64,000 nt of DNA, from assembly GCA_014529385.2 (NCBI GenBank), contig CM043950.1:77975435-78039434 (forward strand), read 5' to 3'. The notes under the pieces were generated by a model. The model saw only the letters and a program-made list of their open reading frames with translations. It had not been told where the DNA came from and ran no database searches. The stretch is from Adiantum capillus-veneris. Lineage: Eukaryota > Streptophyta > Polypodiopsida > Polypodiales > Pteridaceae. The position numbers and the translations under genes were made by a program. Positions 31,768 to 42,381 of this stretch are shown one piece after another (within the stretch, counting starts at the first letter, position 1; each line of letters opens with the position of its first letter).

Positions 31768-34076
31768 CAGTGCCTTATACACCTTAGCAAAATGGTGTTG
31801 CTGAGAGGAAAAACAGGTCACTGACGGAAATGGCACGATGTATTGTCAATAGTCAAGCTTTGCCGCATTCTTTTTGGCTTGAGGCCATTATGGGTGCCAC
31901 TTATGTACTTAACAGGTGTCCTACGAAAGCTTTGCAGTCTATTACTCCATATGAAGCATGGCATGATAGAAAACCTTCTATTGAGCACATGCATGTTTTT
32001 GGTTGTTTGGCATATGCTTTGGTGCCACAAGTGCAGCGCAGAAAATTGGATGATAAGGTTGTCAAATGTATTTTTGTTGGTTATAGTGCTGAAAGCAAAG
32101 GTTACAGGTTGTATCATCCGCAAACAAAACGTATTCTGGTTTCTCGGGATGTAGTGTTTGTGGAAGATTCTGTTCAGCCCTTGCTGTCATGTACTAGAGA
32201 TAGTAATGTAAGCTCACATGACATTTATGACACTTTGTTGCCTCTTTTCAGTGGTGGAAATACAAATGTAAGTTCCAATGAGGCAAATGTACAGCCTATG
32301 GGGGTTTCTGAAAATGTTCTTGATCAGCCTATTACTGATGCAGATGTACATGATGTACTTGATGAGGAAAGGGCTGAAAATGAGCAAGCTAGAGGTATGC
32401 CAAAATGGCTGGTGCACACTTTGCGTGACAGTAAATTGGATGCACTTTTGTCTAGCCTTACTCGTTCAGGCTCTCGCCATGCATCTTATGCATCAGATTT
32501 TTATGCTTTCGGTGTGTCTAGCTTACATGATGTTGAGGACCCTCCGACTTTTGATGAAGCACAAAATTCTGAAAATTGGATGGCTGCCATGCAATCAAAA
32601 TATGATGCACTTACAGAAAATGACACATGGACTTTATGTGATTTGCCTCCTGGGAAAAAGGCCATTGGTACGAAGTAGGTTTACAAGTTGAAACGCAAGC
32701 CGGATGGTGAGATCGATCGCCATAAGGCTCGACTTGTTGCAAAGGGTTATGCACAACAAAAAGGCATAGATTATGAAGAGACTTTTTCTCCCACTTGTCG
32801 TATGACTACTGTGCATTTTCTATGTGCATTGGCAGCTCATTTTGGTTGGGATGTACATCAATCAGACATTGTTACTGCTTTCTTGAATGGTGACATATTT
32901 AAGGAAGTTTATGTAGCGCAGCCTCGCGGTTTTGTCATAAAAGGACAAGAGGACAAAGTGTGAAAATGTAACAAGGCTTTGTATGGGTTGAAGAAATCTC
33001 CTCATGCTTGGTATGAGAAAGCTGACACTCATTTGGTCAAACAAGGCTTTCGTAACAGTCCAACAGAAAGCACATTGTATGTAAAGCGTGAGGGTGATAT
33101 ACTTCTCATTGTGGTTCTTTATGTTGATGATTTGCTGATCACTGGACCAAATGAGAGACATATTGCTGAATTTAAGGCTGATTTGCATGCTACTTTCAAG
33201 ATGAAAGATTTGGGGCTGTTGCATCATTATTTGGGAATACAATTTAAGCAGTGTGATGGTGGTATTGCCTTGTGTCAGAAAATTTACATAGAGACATTGC
33301 TATGTAAGTTTGTACTTGAGGATTGCAAACCTATTTCCACTCCCATGGAAACAGGTTTGAAGTTGAGTCTACATGATGCTGGTGATCCTGCTGATGTCAC
33401 TCTTTACCAAACTGCTGTTGGCTGCCTCATTTATGTATGCAACACGAGGCTAGATATTCAGTTTGTAGTCTCACAGGTCAGCAGATTTATGCATAGCCCA
33501 AGGTCTAAGCATTGGAAGGTTGTCAAGAGGATTTTCCGCTACCTTAGTGGCACTTTACATCTTGTCTTGTTTTATCCCAAGGGGGGATCATTGCCGCCAG
33601 ACTTACATGCTTTTTCAGACTCAGATTGGGCTGGTTGTTTTGACACGCGAGTGTCCACAAGCGGTTTTTATTTTATGCTTGGCAATTCATGTATATCATG
33701 GTTGAGCAAGAAGCAACCTACTGTGGCCACTTTGAGTTGTGAGGCTGAGTATAGGGCAATCTTCATAGCTACGGTTGAGTGTGTATGGCTCAGACGCCTT
33801 ATGGCTGATTTGGGTGTTGGACAGGACACTGCCAACACTATCTACACTGATAGTCAGAGCGCATTGGCAGTTGCGAGGAACCTAGTTTTTCATGCTTGCA
33901 CAAAGCACATAGAGGTGCATTACCACTATGTCAGGGAGAGGCTCTCAGCAGGAGAGATCAGCTTGGCTTATGTGCCAACACAGGACAACCTTGTAGATCT
34001 TTTCACAAAGGCATTGTCTCGTGAGAAGCTTGAAGCTTTCCGCAAAGCTTTGGGCTTACTCCCCTTTGTGGACTGA
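31768..34076 (+). pseudogene. Copia-1 integrase end, reverse transcriptase and RNase H
   Basis: The frame resumes at VPYTP-stop-QNGVAERKN (TAG 31785-31787, Gln expected), which contains the integrase catalytic Glu. It continues in one frame to TGA after GLLPFVD (34074-34076). RT motifs are [33 protein letters not shown] and YVDDLLI. RNase H motifs are FSDSDWAG, CEAEYRA and YTDSQSALAVARN. Nonsense codons are TAG 32676-32678 (Trp expected) and TGA 32961-32963. About 190 bp of integrase before 31768 is missing. Confidence 0.9.
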
Positions 34077-34140
34077 TCCTGTCCTCAGGGCATGGCACTT
34101 CCCTTTACTCATGTGAAAGCTCTCGTTCACCGCATCACTC

Positions 34141-34151
34141 CAGGGGGGATT
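34141..34151 (+). promoter_or_regulatory. Copia-1 polypurine tract
   Basis: CAGGGGGGATT abuts the 3' LTR start. Confidence 0.85.
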
Positions 34152-34378
34152 TGTTACCATATACATGTGGTAGTGATGTGCGTGAACACACTAGGACCGC
34201 CGGCGCTTTTTTTCCCTCTTTAGGAGTTTTTTTCCCCCGAGCATTGTATATACGCCCATCACTCTAGGGCTATCTATCTTTCCATTGCACACTAAGTAAC
34301 ACACTCTCTATTGTGTGCCTTGAGCTTCCTTCGTCTTCTCCAAGCTGTGTGTGTTTCTCTGCAACTCTAATTCCAACA
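34152..34378 (+). repeat. Copia-1 3' LTR
   Basis: This 227-bp copy of 25363-25588 is followed by the TSD GTGGA (34379-34383). Confidence 0.93.
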
Positions 34379-34383
34379 GTGGA

Positions 34384-35110
34384 TTTCTCAAGTTAACCAC
34401 GATGGTTATTTCTCAACAATGTTACATGATATTGCGATTCCCTTTTACCAGTCATTTGGGACGACTGTCTGTAAACCATGAGGGAACACACTTCAGTACT
34501 GTCAGTTATCGAAGGGGATAGAAAAATTACAAAGTGTAATTTGGTGCTGAAGGATATGCAAAGTGTGCACGTTAGCACCACGCGATCCAATTAGTAAGAA
34601 TTTATTGCTCTACTTAGAGTTTGCTTACTATAAGTTAAAGCATGTTTGCGACTAGGTGTAGTCTCTTCATGTATAACTCAGGTTCTCAACCTTGAACACT
34701 CGTTAGGGTGGGGTTTTTTACTGATGATGAAAATTGGGAACAAGTCAAGGACTTAAACTTGGCTGATGAGTTATGTCAGCAAGTTACTTTCATGGAAAGT
34801 GACAAGAGGTACTCTTTTTGGTACACCTGTGTTGTGATAAACTCATTTACCATGCTCATGAGCATTCTAAATGGATTCTACATACTATGTTTGGATACGA
34901 ACCGGTACCATCAGATGGTTACAAATGGACAACAATGTAGAAAATCAAGATGTTACTCTTGGTTTCATTGAACCTCCTACTGAACCGTGTTTCTCTCAAA
35001 TGAACCGTTGGATCCATGAGGGATGTTACGTTAGAAAACATTAGTGTTCTTATGAAGATACCATCACTTGTGTTTTCATGGATGAAAACGTTTCTCCAAG
35101 GGGGGAGTAA
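34384..35110 (+). other. Right half of the sequence interrupted by Copia-1; likely LTR-element 3' end
   Basis: Short broken frames only (for example 34708-34971), with no recognised domain. It ends in a purine tract (CCAAGGGGGGAGTAA), the usual sign of an LTR-element 3' end. Confidence 0.4.
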
Positions 35111-35430
35111 TGTCAGGACAATGGTAGGACCAGTCACGGCCATGGGCTGGGGCCAAGGGCCAGGACGAACATGCAGTCAAGGGGGTCCCTATATATAGAA
35201 GGCCAAGGGCCTATATAGGGCATGTCTGGGTGGTGATGAGCATGTTCTAGTTCCCTTGTCCTTTCACTGCAGTAGTTTGAAATGAATGAAGTCGTAAAAA
35301 ACTTCCTGATTGTAATAGTGAACTGAAATCCATTTGTGCTACATTGTTGAGTTCAAGAAACTCCATTGCTGCTTGTGAGGAGGTATGAGCTAGAACCAAA
35401 GCGAGAGGAAAAGAGTTTCCATCATCCATA
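35111..35430 (+). repeat. Putative LTR start after polypurine tract
   Basis: It starts TGTCAGGACAATGG right after the purine tract. The right end is not defined. A short inverted repeat around GGCCAAGGGCC / TATATAG (35150-35215) lies inside. Confidence 0.4.
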
Positions 35431-35445
35431 TTCTGAACAAGAGAG

Positions 35446-35448
<3 letters not shown>

Positions 35449-35534
<86 letters not shown>

Positions 35535-35553
35535 TGGGCATTGGAGGCCATCT

Positions 35554-35580
<27 letters not shown>
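35449..35580. repeat. (GA)n microsatellite
   Basis: A nearly pure GA run covers 35449-35528, and a second run 35559-35578. Confidence 0.95.
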
Positions 35581-35585
<5 letters not shown>

Positions 35586-35742
35586 GGGAGAGGTCCACGC
35601 CTGCTTACCCCTCCATGTCTTTCAATCCGAGTAGTGGAGTCATGAAGTCAGTTATCTTACCTATATTCTTTTAAAAATTATTGACTTAAAAGCCCAGCTA
35701 TGGTGCCATCGAAAGCATCATACTCGGTGCCCATGGACACCA

Positions 35743-36258
35743 AGTATTAAGACACCATTCTATGCTTTCACCCAGCATCCAAAATACAAAGAAGGGGATA
35801 AAGTGTGGCTCCTCCGACGTGATCTGCGTTCATCTCATTCCTGTCAAAAGCTTGATTATGGAAGGCTTGGCCCGTTAAAAATTATCCGTCAGGTCAATCC
35901 GGTCACCTATCGACTCCAATTGCCCTCATCCATGAAAATCCATCCGGTCTTTCATGTCTCAGTCCTAGAACCTTGTCACACATCTAAGATCCTAGGAAGA
36001 GCCCTACAACCACCTCCTTTGTTTGAGATTCAAGGACATGACAAATATGAGGTCGAGAAAGTCCTAGATTCTTGAGTTACGCATGGCACGTTACAGTACT
36101 TGGTGCATTGGAAAGGCTATGATGTTACTAAACGAACGTGGGAAACATCACAAAATCTACATCATGCATCTCTCAAAGTCCAAGAGTTCCATGAACAACA
36201 TCCATGGAAGCCCAACTCAAGGAACACCACTACTCCTCGTGGAACTCGTCGCTAGAGG
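35743..36258 (+). pseudogene. Chromovirus integrase C-terminus with chromodomain
   Basis: The 5'-truncated frame starts with the integrase C-terminal domain (KYKEGDKVWL, then LGPLKIIRQVNPVTYRLQLP and HPVFHVSVLEP). It then enters a chromodomain: YEVEKVLDS, a TGA where Arg is expected (36073-36075), then LQYLVHWKGYD and TWET. All three aromatic-cage positions appear present. Chromodomains direct integration to heterochromatin in this lineage. The reading ends just before a polypurine tract and LTR. Protease, RT and the integrase core are missing to the left, where a microsatellite and another LTR lie. Confidence 0.88.
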
Positions 36259-36267
36259 AGGGGGTAA
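36258..36267 (+). promoter_or_regulatory. Chromovirus polypurine tract
   Basis: GAGGAGGGGGTAA leads directly into TGTCATGG. Confidence 0.75.
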
Positions 36268-36390
36268 TGTCATGGATGCTTGAGAGTCAATCGTCGCTGC
36301 CCGCATCATCGCCTACATCATTACTAGAAGTCTCTAGAAGAATGTAAAAGGATATAGAAGATTCTAGAAGCTCTAAAAGTATAAAGGAGA

Positions 36391-36408
36391 TTCTAGAAGT
36401 TTCTAGAA
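36391..36408. promoter_or_regulatory. Heat-shock-element array, four units
   Basis: TTCTAGAAGTTTCTAGAA is TTC-nn-GAA-nn-TTC-nn-GAA, four perfect alternating units of the heat-shock factor site. Confidence 0.65.
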
Positions 36409-36435
36409 GCATGGAGAAGATTTCGAAAGAATCTA

Positions 36436-36448
36436 GAAGTTTCTGGAA
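36436..36448. promoter_or_regulatory. Heat-shock element, three units
   Basis: GAAGTTTCTGGAA is GAA-nn-TTC-nn-GAA. Confidence 0.6.
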
Positions 36449-36504
36449 AGCTCTAGAAAGTTGAAGAAGGATCTAAAAGATTCTAGAAGAACTAGAAGGA
36501 TCAA

Positions 36505-36517
36505 GAAGTTTCTAGAA
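36505..36517. promoter_or_regulatory. Heat-shock element, three units
   Basis: GAAGTTTCTAGAA is GAA-nn-TTC-nn-GAA. Two-unit TTCTAGAA sites lie nearby at 36481-36488 and around 36590 and 36619. Confidence 0.6.
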
Positions 36518-36951
36518 GCTTGGAGAAGATTTCGAAAGAACCTAGAAGTTTTTGAAAAGCTCTAGAAAGTTGAAGAAGGATCCATAAGGTTCTAGAAGAA
36601 CTAGAAGGATCAAGAAGGTTCTAGAACCTCCTCAAGAAGAACCTAGAAAGTCCTAACCTCCTCAAGCACTAGTATAAATAGGGGTCTTGTGCCACAAGCC
36701 CCTCAGTCTTGCCAACACCAGTTGTGAGGCTCTTATGAGGAAATCCCTCTTCTAGTTATTATGTTCAAGTCTTGTCCTTGCAATCAAGCCTTGCCTTGTA
36801 CTCAAGTCATGTAATCAAAGTCTTGTATCTAGCTCTCTTAATAAAGTATTAAGTCTTGTAATCAAGATTAAGCTTATCATCAAGTCCCAAGTTCTTGTAC
36901 ATTGTGAGCGCCGCCTATTGCTCTCTTCTAGCTCTATACGCGCTCATAACA

Positions 36952-38616
36952 CCTCCTGGATGAAGTGTTTAGCAACCGATAAGATAAATGTTAGAAAATA
37001 GTGTGAAGTAAAAATGTATCTTGCAAGTAAATAACAAATCATATTGTGTATGTCACTCATCATTTGCGTGCTCCACTCGAATGTGCAAGGGTTTCAATGG
37101 ATGAATACGTATGTCTGCATCGATGGGTGTTTCTTTCAAATATGTGATGGTGTTGACAAGCTTCGTAATATGGGCATCCTTTTCTTGGATTTGTTGTTGA
37201 AGAGTTTCAACTTTCCTCTTCGAAGAGGCACTACTTTATTGTAATGGATCCATCTTAAGCTGAAGAGCTTGACATTTGTGCGTTCACATATGTAAAGAAG
37301 CACCTGCACTCATACACAACAACTTGCAATAGCTTAACAATCGTGCTTCTCCCCTCCTAAGATATTGAAAAACTATCAAAAGACTATTAAAGAATGGAGA
37401 AAAGCTGCCTATAGGATCGTAAAGGTAGAAATGACCGTCCACCCAAATGTCAACATTCGTCTCACCGTCGGCACGACGTTCGTGTGACGACCTTTGATCA
37501 CCCTCACATGCAACCTTCGGTACAAACGTCATGGGCAAGCAAATATGTACGCTTTTGGTGTGTGGAGTATGCGGCAGTGGAGGCAAACACTTTGTGATGT
37601 TCGTAAGAACCATGACAGCTATTGCGTGAAGAAGAAAAGAATGAAAAGAGAGAGGGGGAGGGAGAGGGAGGAAGATGGGAGGAGAGAAGGGGAAGGGGGG
37701 AGGGAGAGGGAGGGAGAGATTGGAGAGGAAGAGGAAGGTAGGGATAGGGAGAGAGAGGAGAGGGAGAGAGGAGAGAACAAAGTGTTTTTTTATTTTTGGG
37801 GGCAAAATATTGTGAAAAAGATAGACTTTCAAAGCTTGTAGATGAAAAAAAGGGTCAAAAAATGATTTTTGGATATGTATATGTTGGGAGGGAGTTTTAA
37901 GTCAAAAATAAGTTGAAATGAGTTTTTTCGAAAAAAATCAAATTTTGGCTCTTAGTGGCCCACGTTTTTTGTGATGTCGCCACAGTGCACACCCCTTTAC
38001 TCCTTTTTCAATATGCAAAATGTAAGGTTATTGGCTCGCCCAAGTGAAGAGATGCATTGACTTCGTCATGCTTTGTGGTGTTTTTAAATCTTTTTCTCTT
38101 CTCATTTTTCACTCAAAGCTACAAAATAAACGACGTTTAATCAACCACTATATTGTCTCTCTCTAAATTCAACAATTTCCTTGGTGCTAAAACACGGCTT
38201 AATAAAACTTCCAAGAATCTGTAGACAACAAACAATCTCTGTTGAGAAGGCATAATCATACTCGGAGGCATTCACAAACTTACAATATAGGGATACCTTG
38301 GTTTTACAAATTCATAACCAACTCTCATGTTGTTTAAATGCACTAGTATACCAAATATGAGAACACAATAAGTCTAGAAAATAGATGGTTCTATAAAAAT
38401 ATTAGGGATTTGAGCACGGTTTCCAAATTCCTTGATACCAAATGAGCACAGATAGATCTATGTCAGAGCCATACAAGGTAGTGAATCACCTCCTTTGGTG
38501 GCGAATCTAAAAATCTAGGAAATGATGATCTAGCAAGTAAGAGGCACAATCACAAACACAAACACAAGAAGTTTTGGATAGATTCTTACAATAATTCTCA
38601 CATTGTGACTTACCTC
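36952..38616. other. Unassigned intergenic DNA with purine-rich tract
   Basis: No gene is supported. Between about 37638 and 37790 the + strand is an imperfect GGGAGA-type purine tract; frames read through it on either strand are low-complexity and not credible proteins. Confidence 0.5.
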
Positions 38617-38694
38617 AACATCATGAGCTTCTGCGAGGGAGGCACCGCATACCTAGCTAGGTATGGTGCCTCTCGAGTAGAAGCTCATGATGTT
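38617..38694 (+). ncRNA. MIRNA-like hairpin (candidate)
   Basis: A 78-nt inverted repeat. The outer 16-bp stem is AACATCATGAGCTTCT with its exact complement at 38679-38694. Then come a 6x6 internal loop, a perfect 8-bp stem (GAGGCACC), a 2-nt bulge and the terminal ACCTAGCTAGGT. Both strands fold, so the orientation is arbitrary. It does not match a conserved plant miRNA that I recognise. A small foldback transposon is the alternative. Confidence 0.4.
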
Positions 38695-39269
38695 ATGCAT
38701 TATATGAAAAACACTAGAAAAGAATGCATTTTCCTACATGAGAAAATTTCTAAATCTTCTTGTAAAAGAAAGAAAGCGTCATAAGCAGAGAGTATTTAAC
38801 CATTATCAAGTTAAGCTCTAATTTCTAAAGTAAAAATAGAGCTTTGGAGCGGCAGGCCTTTCGCCCAGCGTTGGGAAAGAAACTCAAAAGGCAAAAAAAC
38901 AATTGCGCGGGCAAATTGGGAAAGAAGCGTCGAGCGGGCAAATTTAGAAATGGAAAGTGGAGCAATCCTTGATCTTCCAGCACAGCTTGTTGAAGAAATT
39001 TCTAGGTAGACGAAGGGTTAGTGACAGCAATCGGCCCTCACAAATGAAAGCGAAGGGAGACAAGGATCTCTGGCATTGATCCTTCTTCTACCTTCTCATG
39101 TGGGTATAGCTAGTTGTTGCTAATGTCTTTGACAAGATCTATCTGGGTAGACCTGCTTCTTGAAAAGGTTTTTCAATACCTCTGTAAAAGGTGTATGATT
39201 GTAATGGCTATCATTTTAATCTTTATTTGAGACATGCCGAGCAGCACCACCAAAATGCCTCCTTTTTTT

Positions 39270-39272
<3 letters not shown>
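38695..39272. other. Unassigned intergenic DNA
   Basis: No gene, repeat boundary or RNA was recognised between the hairpin and the microsatellite before Copia-3. Confidence 0.5.
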
Positions 39273-39320
<48 letters not shown>

Positions 39321-39345
39321 GCGCGTACACACACGGACACACACA
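39273..39345. repeat. (CT)n-(CA)n compound microsatellite
   Basis: A CT run changes to a CA run directly beside the Copia-3 insertion; the element went into its CA end. Confidence 0.93.
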
Positions 39346-39346
39346 T

Positions 39347-39537
39347 TGTTGGGGTATAAATCTCAATGTGGTCGCCTAGTAAGTGGGCGGGTCGCCAGGT
39401 ATGTACACATATTCTTTTGTAAAAACCTAATAAGAACTCACTATGCTCTACACATTAGATCAGAGCGAGTTCAGCATATCGTTGTGCTCTTCTTCTCGCA
39501 CTCTCTCTGGTGTTGCACTTCCGCTCATACTCCTTCA
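39347..39537 (+). repeat. Copia-3 5' LTR
   Basis: It starts TGTTGGGGTATAAA and ends CTCCTTCA, matching 52692-52882. Confidence 0.93.
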
Positions 39538-39539
39538 AC

Positions 39540-39551
39540 TGGTATCAGAGC
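39540..39551 (+). promoter_or_regulatory. Copia-3 primer-binding site
   Basis: TGGTATCAGAGC lies two bases after the LTR. Confidence 0.95.
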
Positions 39552-40094
39552 TCAGATCGAGGCTCGGGGCAGCATTGTAGGAACCTAGAGTCACCTGCTC
39601 AGATTGGAGTGAGTTTCGACAAGCGAAGACACGGCCCCAAATCTTGTGGGGGAGTCCAAAAGGCTTGGTGTTCTCAGAATTTCATTCTGAGGTCATCTAG
39701 GCCACCGTTCGTCAGCTTCGACAAAGTACTGCGCAGGCCATTTTGACTATGTGGTCTAGGCGGGTGCGGATCCGACTCTGCAAATTTGGGGTTTCGGCCT
39801 ACGACTGTTGCAAGTGCTGAGGATATCCGCACTCCGAGAGTGCTGATTTGTGGTTGTCTACACATCGAAGGACGACTCACTGTTCTTGGAGGCGTGTCAC
39901 ATACGACACGGGCGCATCTACACACAAACTATAGGCGACATCCACTAGTTCATCAGGTAGCTTGTGTTTGCTGCTTGATATTCCAGCTTTCATCCTGACA
40001 TTGCACGTACTTCCACATGGGATGTATTGTCAGAGATGATGTATGTCTGTTGAGGGTTTGCTGGCTGTGAGTCACGCAGAAAACAACCGCCACA

Positions 40095-40098
40095 GCGG
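40095..40098. repeat. Target-site duplication GCGG of Tat-1 (left)
   Basis: GCGG precedes the LTR and recurs at 48897-48900. It extends to AGCGG (5 bp) if the last A of the LTR is counted as target. Confidence 0.8.
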
Positions 40099-41039
40099 TG
40101 TCAGGAGTTTTTTGGAGCAAGGGATTGCGCATATGTACATACCCATGCATGGTGCATCAAATAAAGTATTGCCCATTTTCCAGAGCCAGGTGGTTACGTG
40201 GGGCCCACATGTGTATAGGTAGGACACCATGTACATAGTGCATCGATTTTCATCGTTACTAGTACCATTGTGTTTTTCTACAATAAGGAGGAGTTGGTAG
40301 CGCGTAAAACTTCTCGAGGAAGCTATCCGCGGGCCGACGACATGAGGTCAGCAGGTGCGTCAGATGGCATCTAGTGGCGTCAGGAGGGCGAACGAGGTCA
40401 ATATTTGCACGCAGATGAGGACGGACACAACGTGGGTGTTTGCTTGTGAGAATTATGCAGAAAGGTCATCATGAGGACCTTTTTTTGGGGCCACTTCACA
40501 TGGTGGCGAGGTGCATTATTGGAAAAAAGCTGAGTGCCAGGTGTGCGAATGATGCAAAAAGGTGACAACTATGCACTGCGAGGTCAGTTTTTGGCCTGTT
40601 CGGGGTCCGTTTGAGGTCATCTAAAAGGCCAAGGGTGCCCAACTAAAAAATCTAAGTGTGGGAACTGAAAAAACTGAGAGAAGACCAGAAAAAACGTGGA
40701 GAAGAGAGGAGGAACAGCCGCAGGTGTGTTTTTGCCCATTTTGGAGCCTGTTTTGGCCGTAAACTGCTCATCCGAAGTCAGATTTGAGCACTTTGACATT
40801 GTAGACTGGGGTTTTGGGCCGTTCCGGACGCGATGACGCTGTCCATTTTGCCAAATTCCTCACTCTTTTTCTGCTGTTTTTCTGTGTAAGTTTCTCCTAT
40901 GAGCGAAGCTTCTGCTCCAGTTTGTGATTGTATCTGGTATCTTTTACCCATATTTTGTGAGTTGTTTGCCCCATTGGTATTGGCCCAAGCTCATTTGTAT
41001 CTAAAAATCAGAAATTCTCCTCTTTTGAGCTGAGTTTTT

Positions 41040-41070
<31 letters not shown>

Positions 41071-41239
41071 GAGTGGGCAAGTGGATAGTCTCTCTCTTCT
41101 CACTCTAGAGGTGTGTTTCCTGTCTCGGCCAGGTGTGTTGTGTAACCCGAGTGGTGCCCCATAGTGTGTGTGTGTATCTTCCCAAGAGTGTGTGTCGGGT
41201 CGTTATAGAGGCGTTGTGTGTGTTTTCATCCCGCTCACA
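40099..41239 (+). repeat. Tat-1 5' LTR
   Basis: It starts TGTCAGGAGTTTTTTGG and ends CCGCTCACA. A (GT)n run at 41041-41070 differs in length from the other LTR. Confidence 0.93.
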
Positions 41240-41349
41240 TTCTTTTGGTGCCCCCACGGAGGATCTTCTTCGAGTACCTTCTGCTTCGAGCTCACATTCT
41301 TTTGGCGCCCCCACGGAGGATCTTCTTCGAGTACCTTCTGCGTCGAGCT
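41236..41349 (+). repeat. 57-bp tandem duplication containing the Tat-1 primer-binding site
   Basis: The unit starting CACATTCTTTTGG occurs twice (from 41236 and from 41293). Each holds a primer-site-like TGGYGCCCCCACGG, at 41246 (T at the Y) and 41303 (C at the Y). Confidence 0.85.
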
Positions 41350-41410
41350 TCAAGCTTCGAGATTCGGGGTTACAGGTTGCAGGTTGCAGATTATAGGTTA
41401 CAGGTTACGG

Positions 41411-41446
41411 TTACAGGTACAGGTACAGGTACAGGTACAGGTACAA
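41411..41446 (+). repeat. GGTACA hexamer repeat
   Basis: Five or more copies of ACAGGT run tandemly in the Tat-1 leader. Confidence 0.9.
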
Positions 41447-42381
41447 GTGATTCACACAGGTACAGGTAGCTGGAGTACAGTGATATACTAGCAGTGATGT
41501 CACTTGCAGTTGTTGTGGGAATGCATCACTTGGCGCCTATTTGAGCGCATTGTCTGCTGAATTGTACGTTGCTTGTGGAAACTGCCATTATACGCATTTG
41601 TGGAGCCATACTTGGTTGTATTTGGCAGTCCCAGCCATTTCTGAGACTTGGTCTGGAAGATAGTCATTTCTGAGACTTGACTATATGCGATTTTCATTAG
41701 CCTTCGTGTGAGGGTCGATAGCGTGAGGTTTTTATTGAGCTGGGGGATTCTCAAATGTGGAGATCCTTTCGGTGATACAGGTAGCTGGAGCACCCTTTTT
41801 GTGACCTCGCCATAGGCTATGTACTAGTGAGTCCTACTTGATGCTCGGGTTCTATTGTTGACAGTTTATGCATACATAGACAGTCTATATTTTGGGTTCC
41901 TACTGCTCTACTTCTGGGGAAACTCTGTCGAAATTTTTCCAAGTTATGATGGCTGATCTTTTGGTATTTTGAGCCATTTATGCTGTTATGCTGCTGAAAT
42001 TTTGGCAAAATCAGAGGTTGAGTCAGGTGTTCCTTCTTGGGAGCTTCATGGTTGGCTTTAATGGATGATAAAAATGGCCCTCAGTTCACTCCTTTTCATT
42101 TAACTCAAAGAATTCAGATTAATGTTCATGTGTCCAGGAAGATCTTTTTCCAGCAGCGCATAGTCTTTATGTTTGGGCCAAGAAGATTGAGAGAGATCCT
42201 GGAATGTCCTTTGCCTGTTGTAATTCCAATGATCAACTACGAAAACTCATTTGATGTGCATGTGTTTGTCCTTATCTAAAGCTGAGCTCCATTGAAGTTT
42301 CTAGGGATTGGGTAGTGAAAAGTTTTGGGTTCTTGCACGTGTGTTCGAAAGGGTTCTCAAAGCATCATAATTTGGGTAGCC

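Larger units (their letters stand above)
25363..34378 (+). mobile_element. Copia-1: Ty1/copia retrotransposon with nested Copia-2
   Basis: It is bounded by LTRs (25363-25588; 34152-34378) and an exact TSD. It has an initiator-Met primer site, gag-protease-integrase (25951-27776), the nested Copia-2 (27777-31767), then integrase-RT-RNase H (31768-34076) and a G-rich polypurine tract. By eye the LTRs differ at about 11 positions (~95% identity). Apart from the nested insertion and associated deletion, the reading frames hold and only four nonsense codons break them. Confidence 0.93.
36268..36951 (+). repeat. Chromovirus 3' LTR rich in heat-shock-element-like motifs
   Basis: It begins TGTCATGGATGC after the polypurine tract and plausibly ends CTCATAACA. 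A 300-bp central part (36325-36650) is built of TCTAGAAG-like units. The right end is inferred from the CA terminus only. Confidence 0.6.

Noticed and set aside
35366-35674. Arg/Glu-repeat protein frame across the GA microsatellite
   Set aside because: It is only the translation of (GA)n; no other coding evidence exists.
37284-37841. Overlapping frames on both strands of the purine-rich tract
   Set aside because: Low-complexity DNA gives long open frames on both strands; no motif supports a protein.
40617-40799. Minus-strand frame also present at 48280-48462
   Set aside because: It falls inside the Tat-1 LTRs and is a by-product of LTR duplication.
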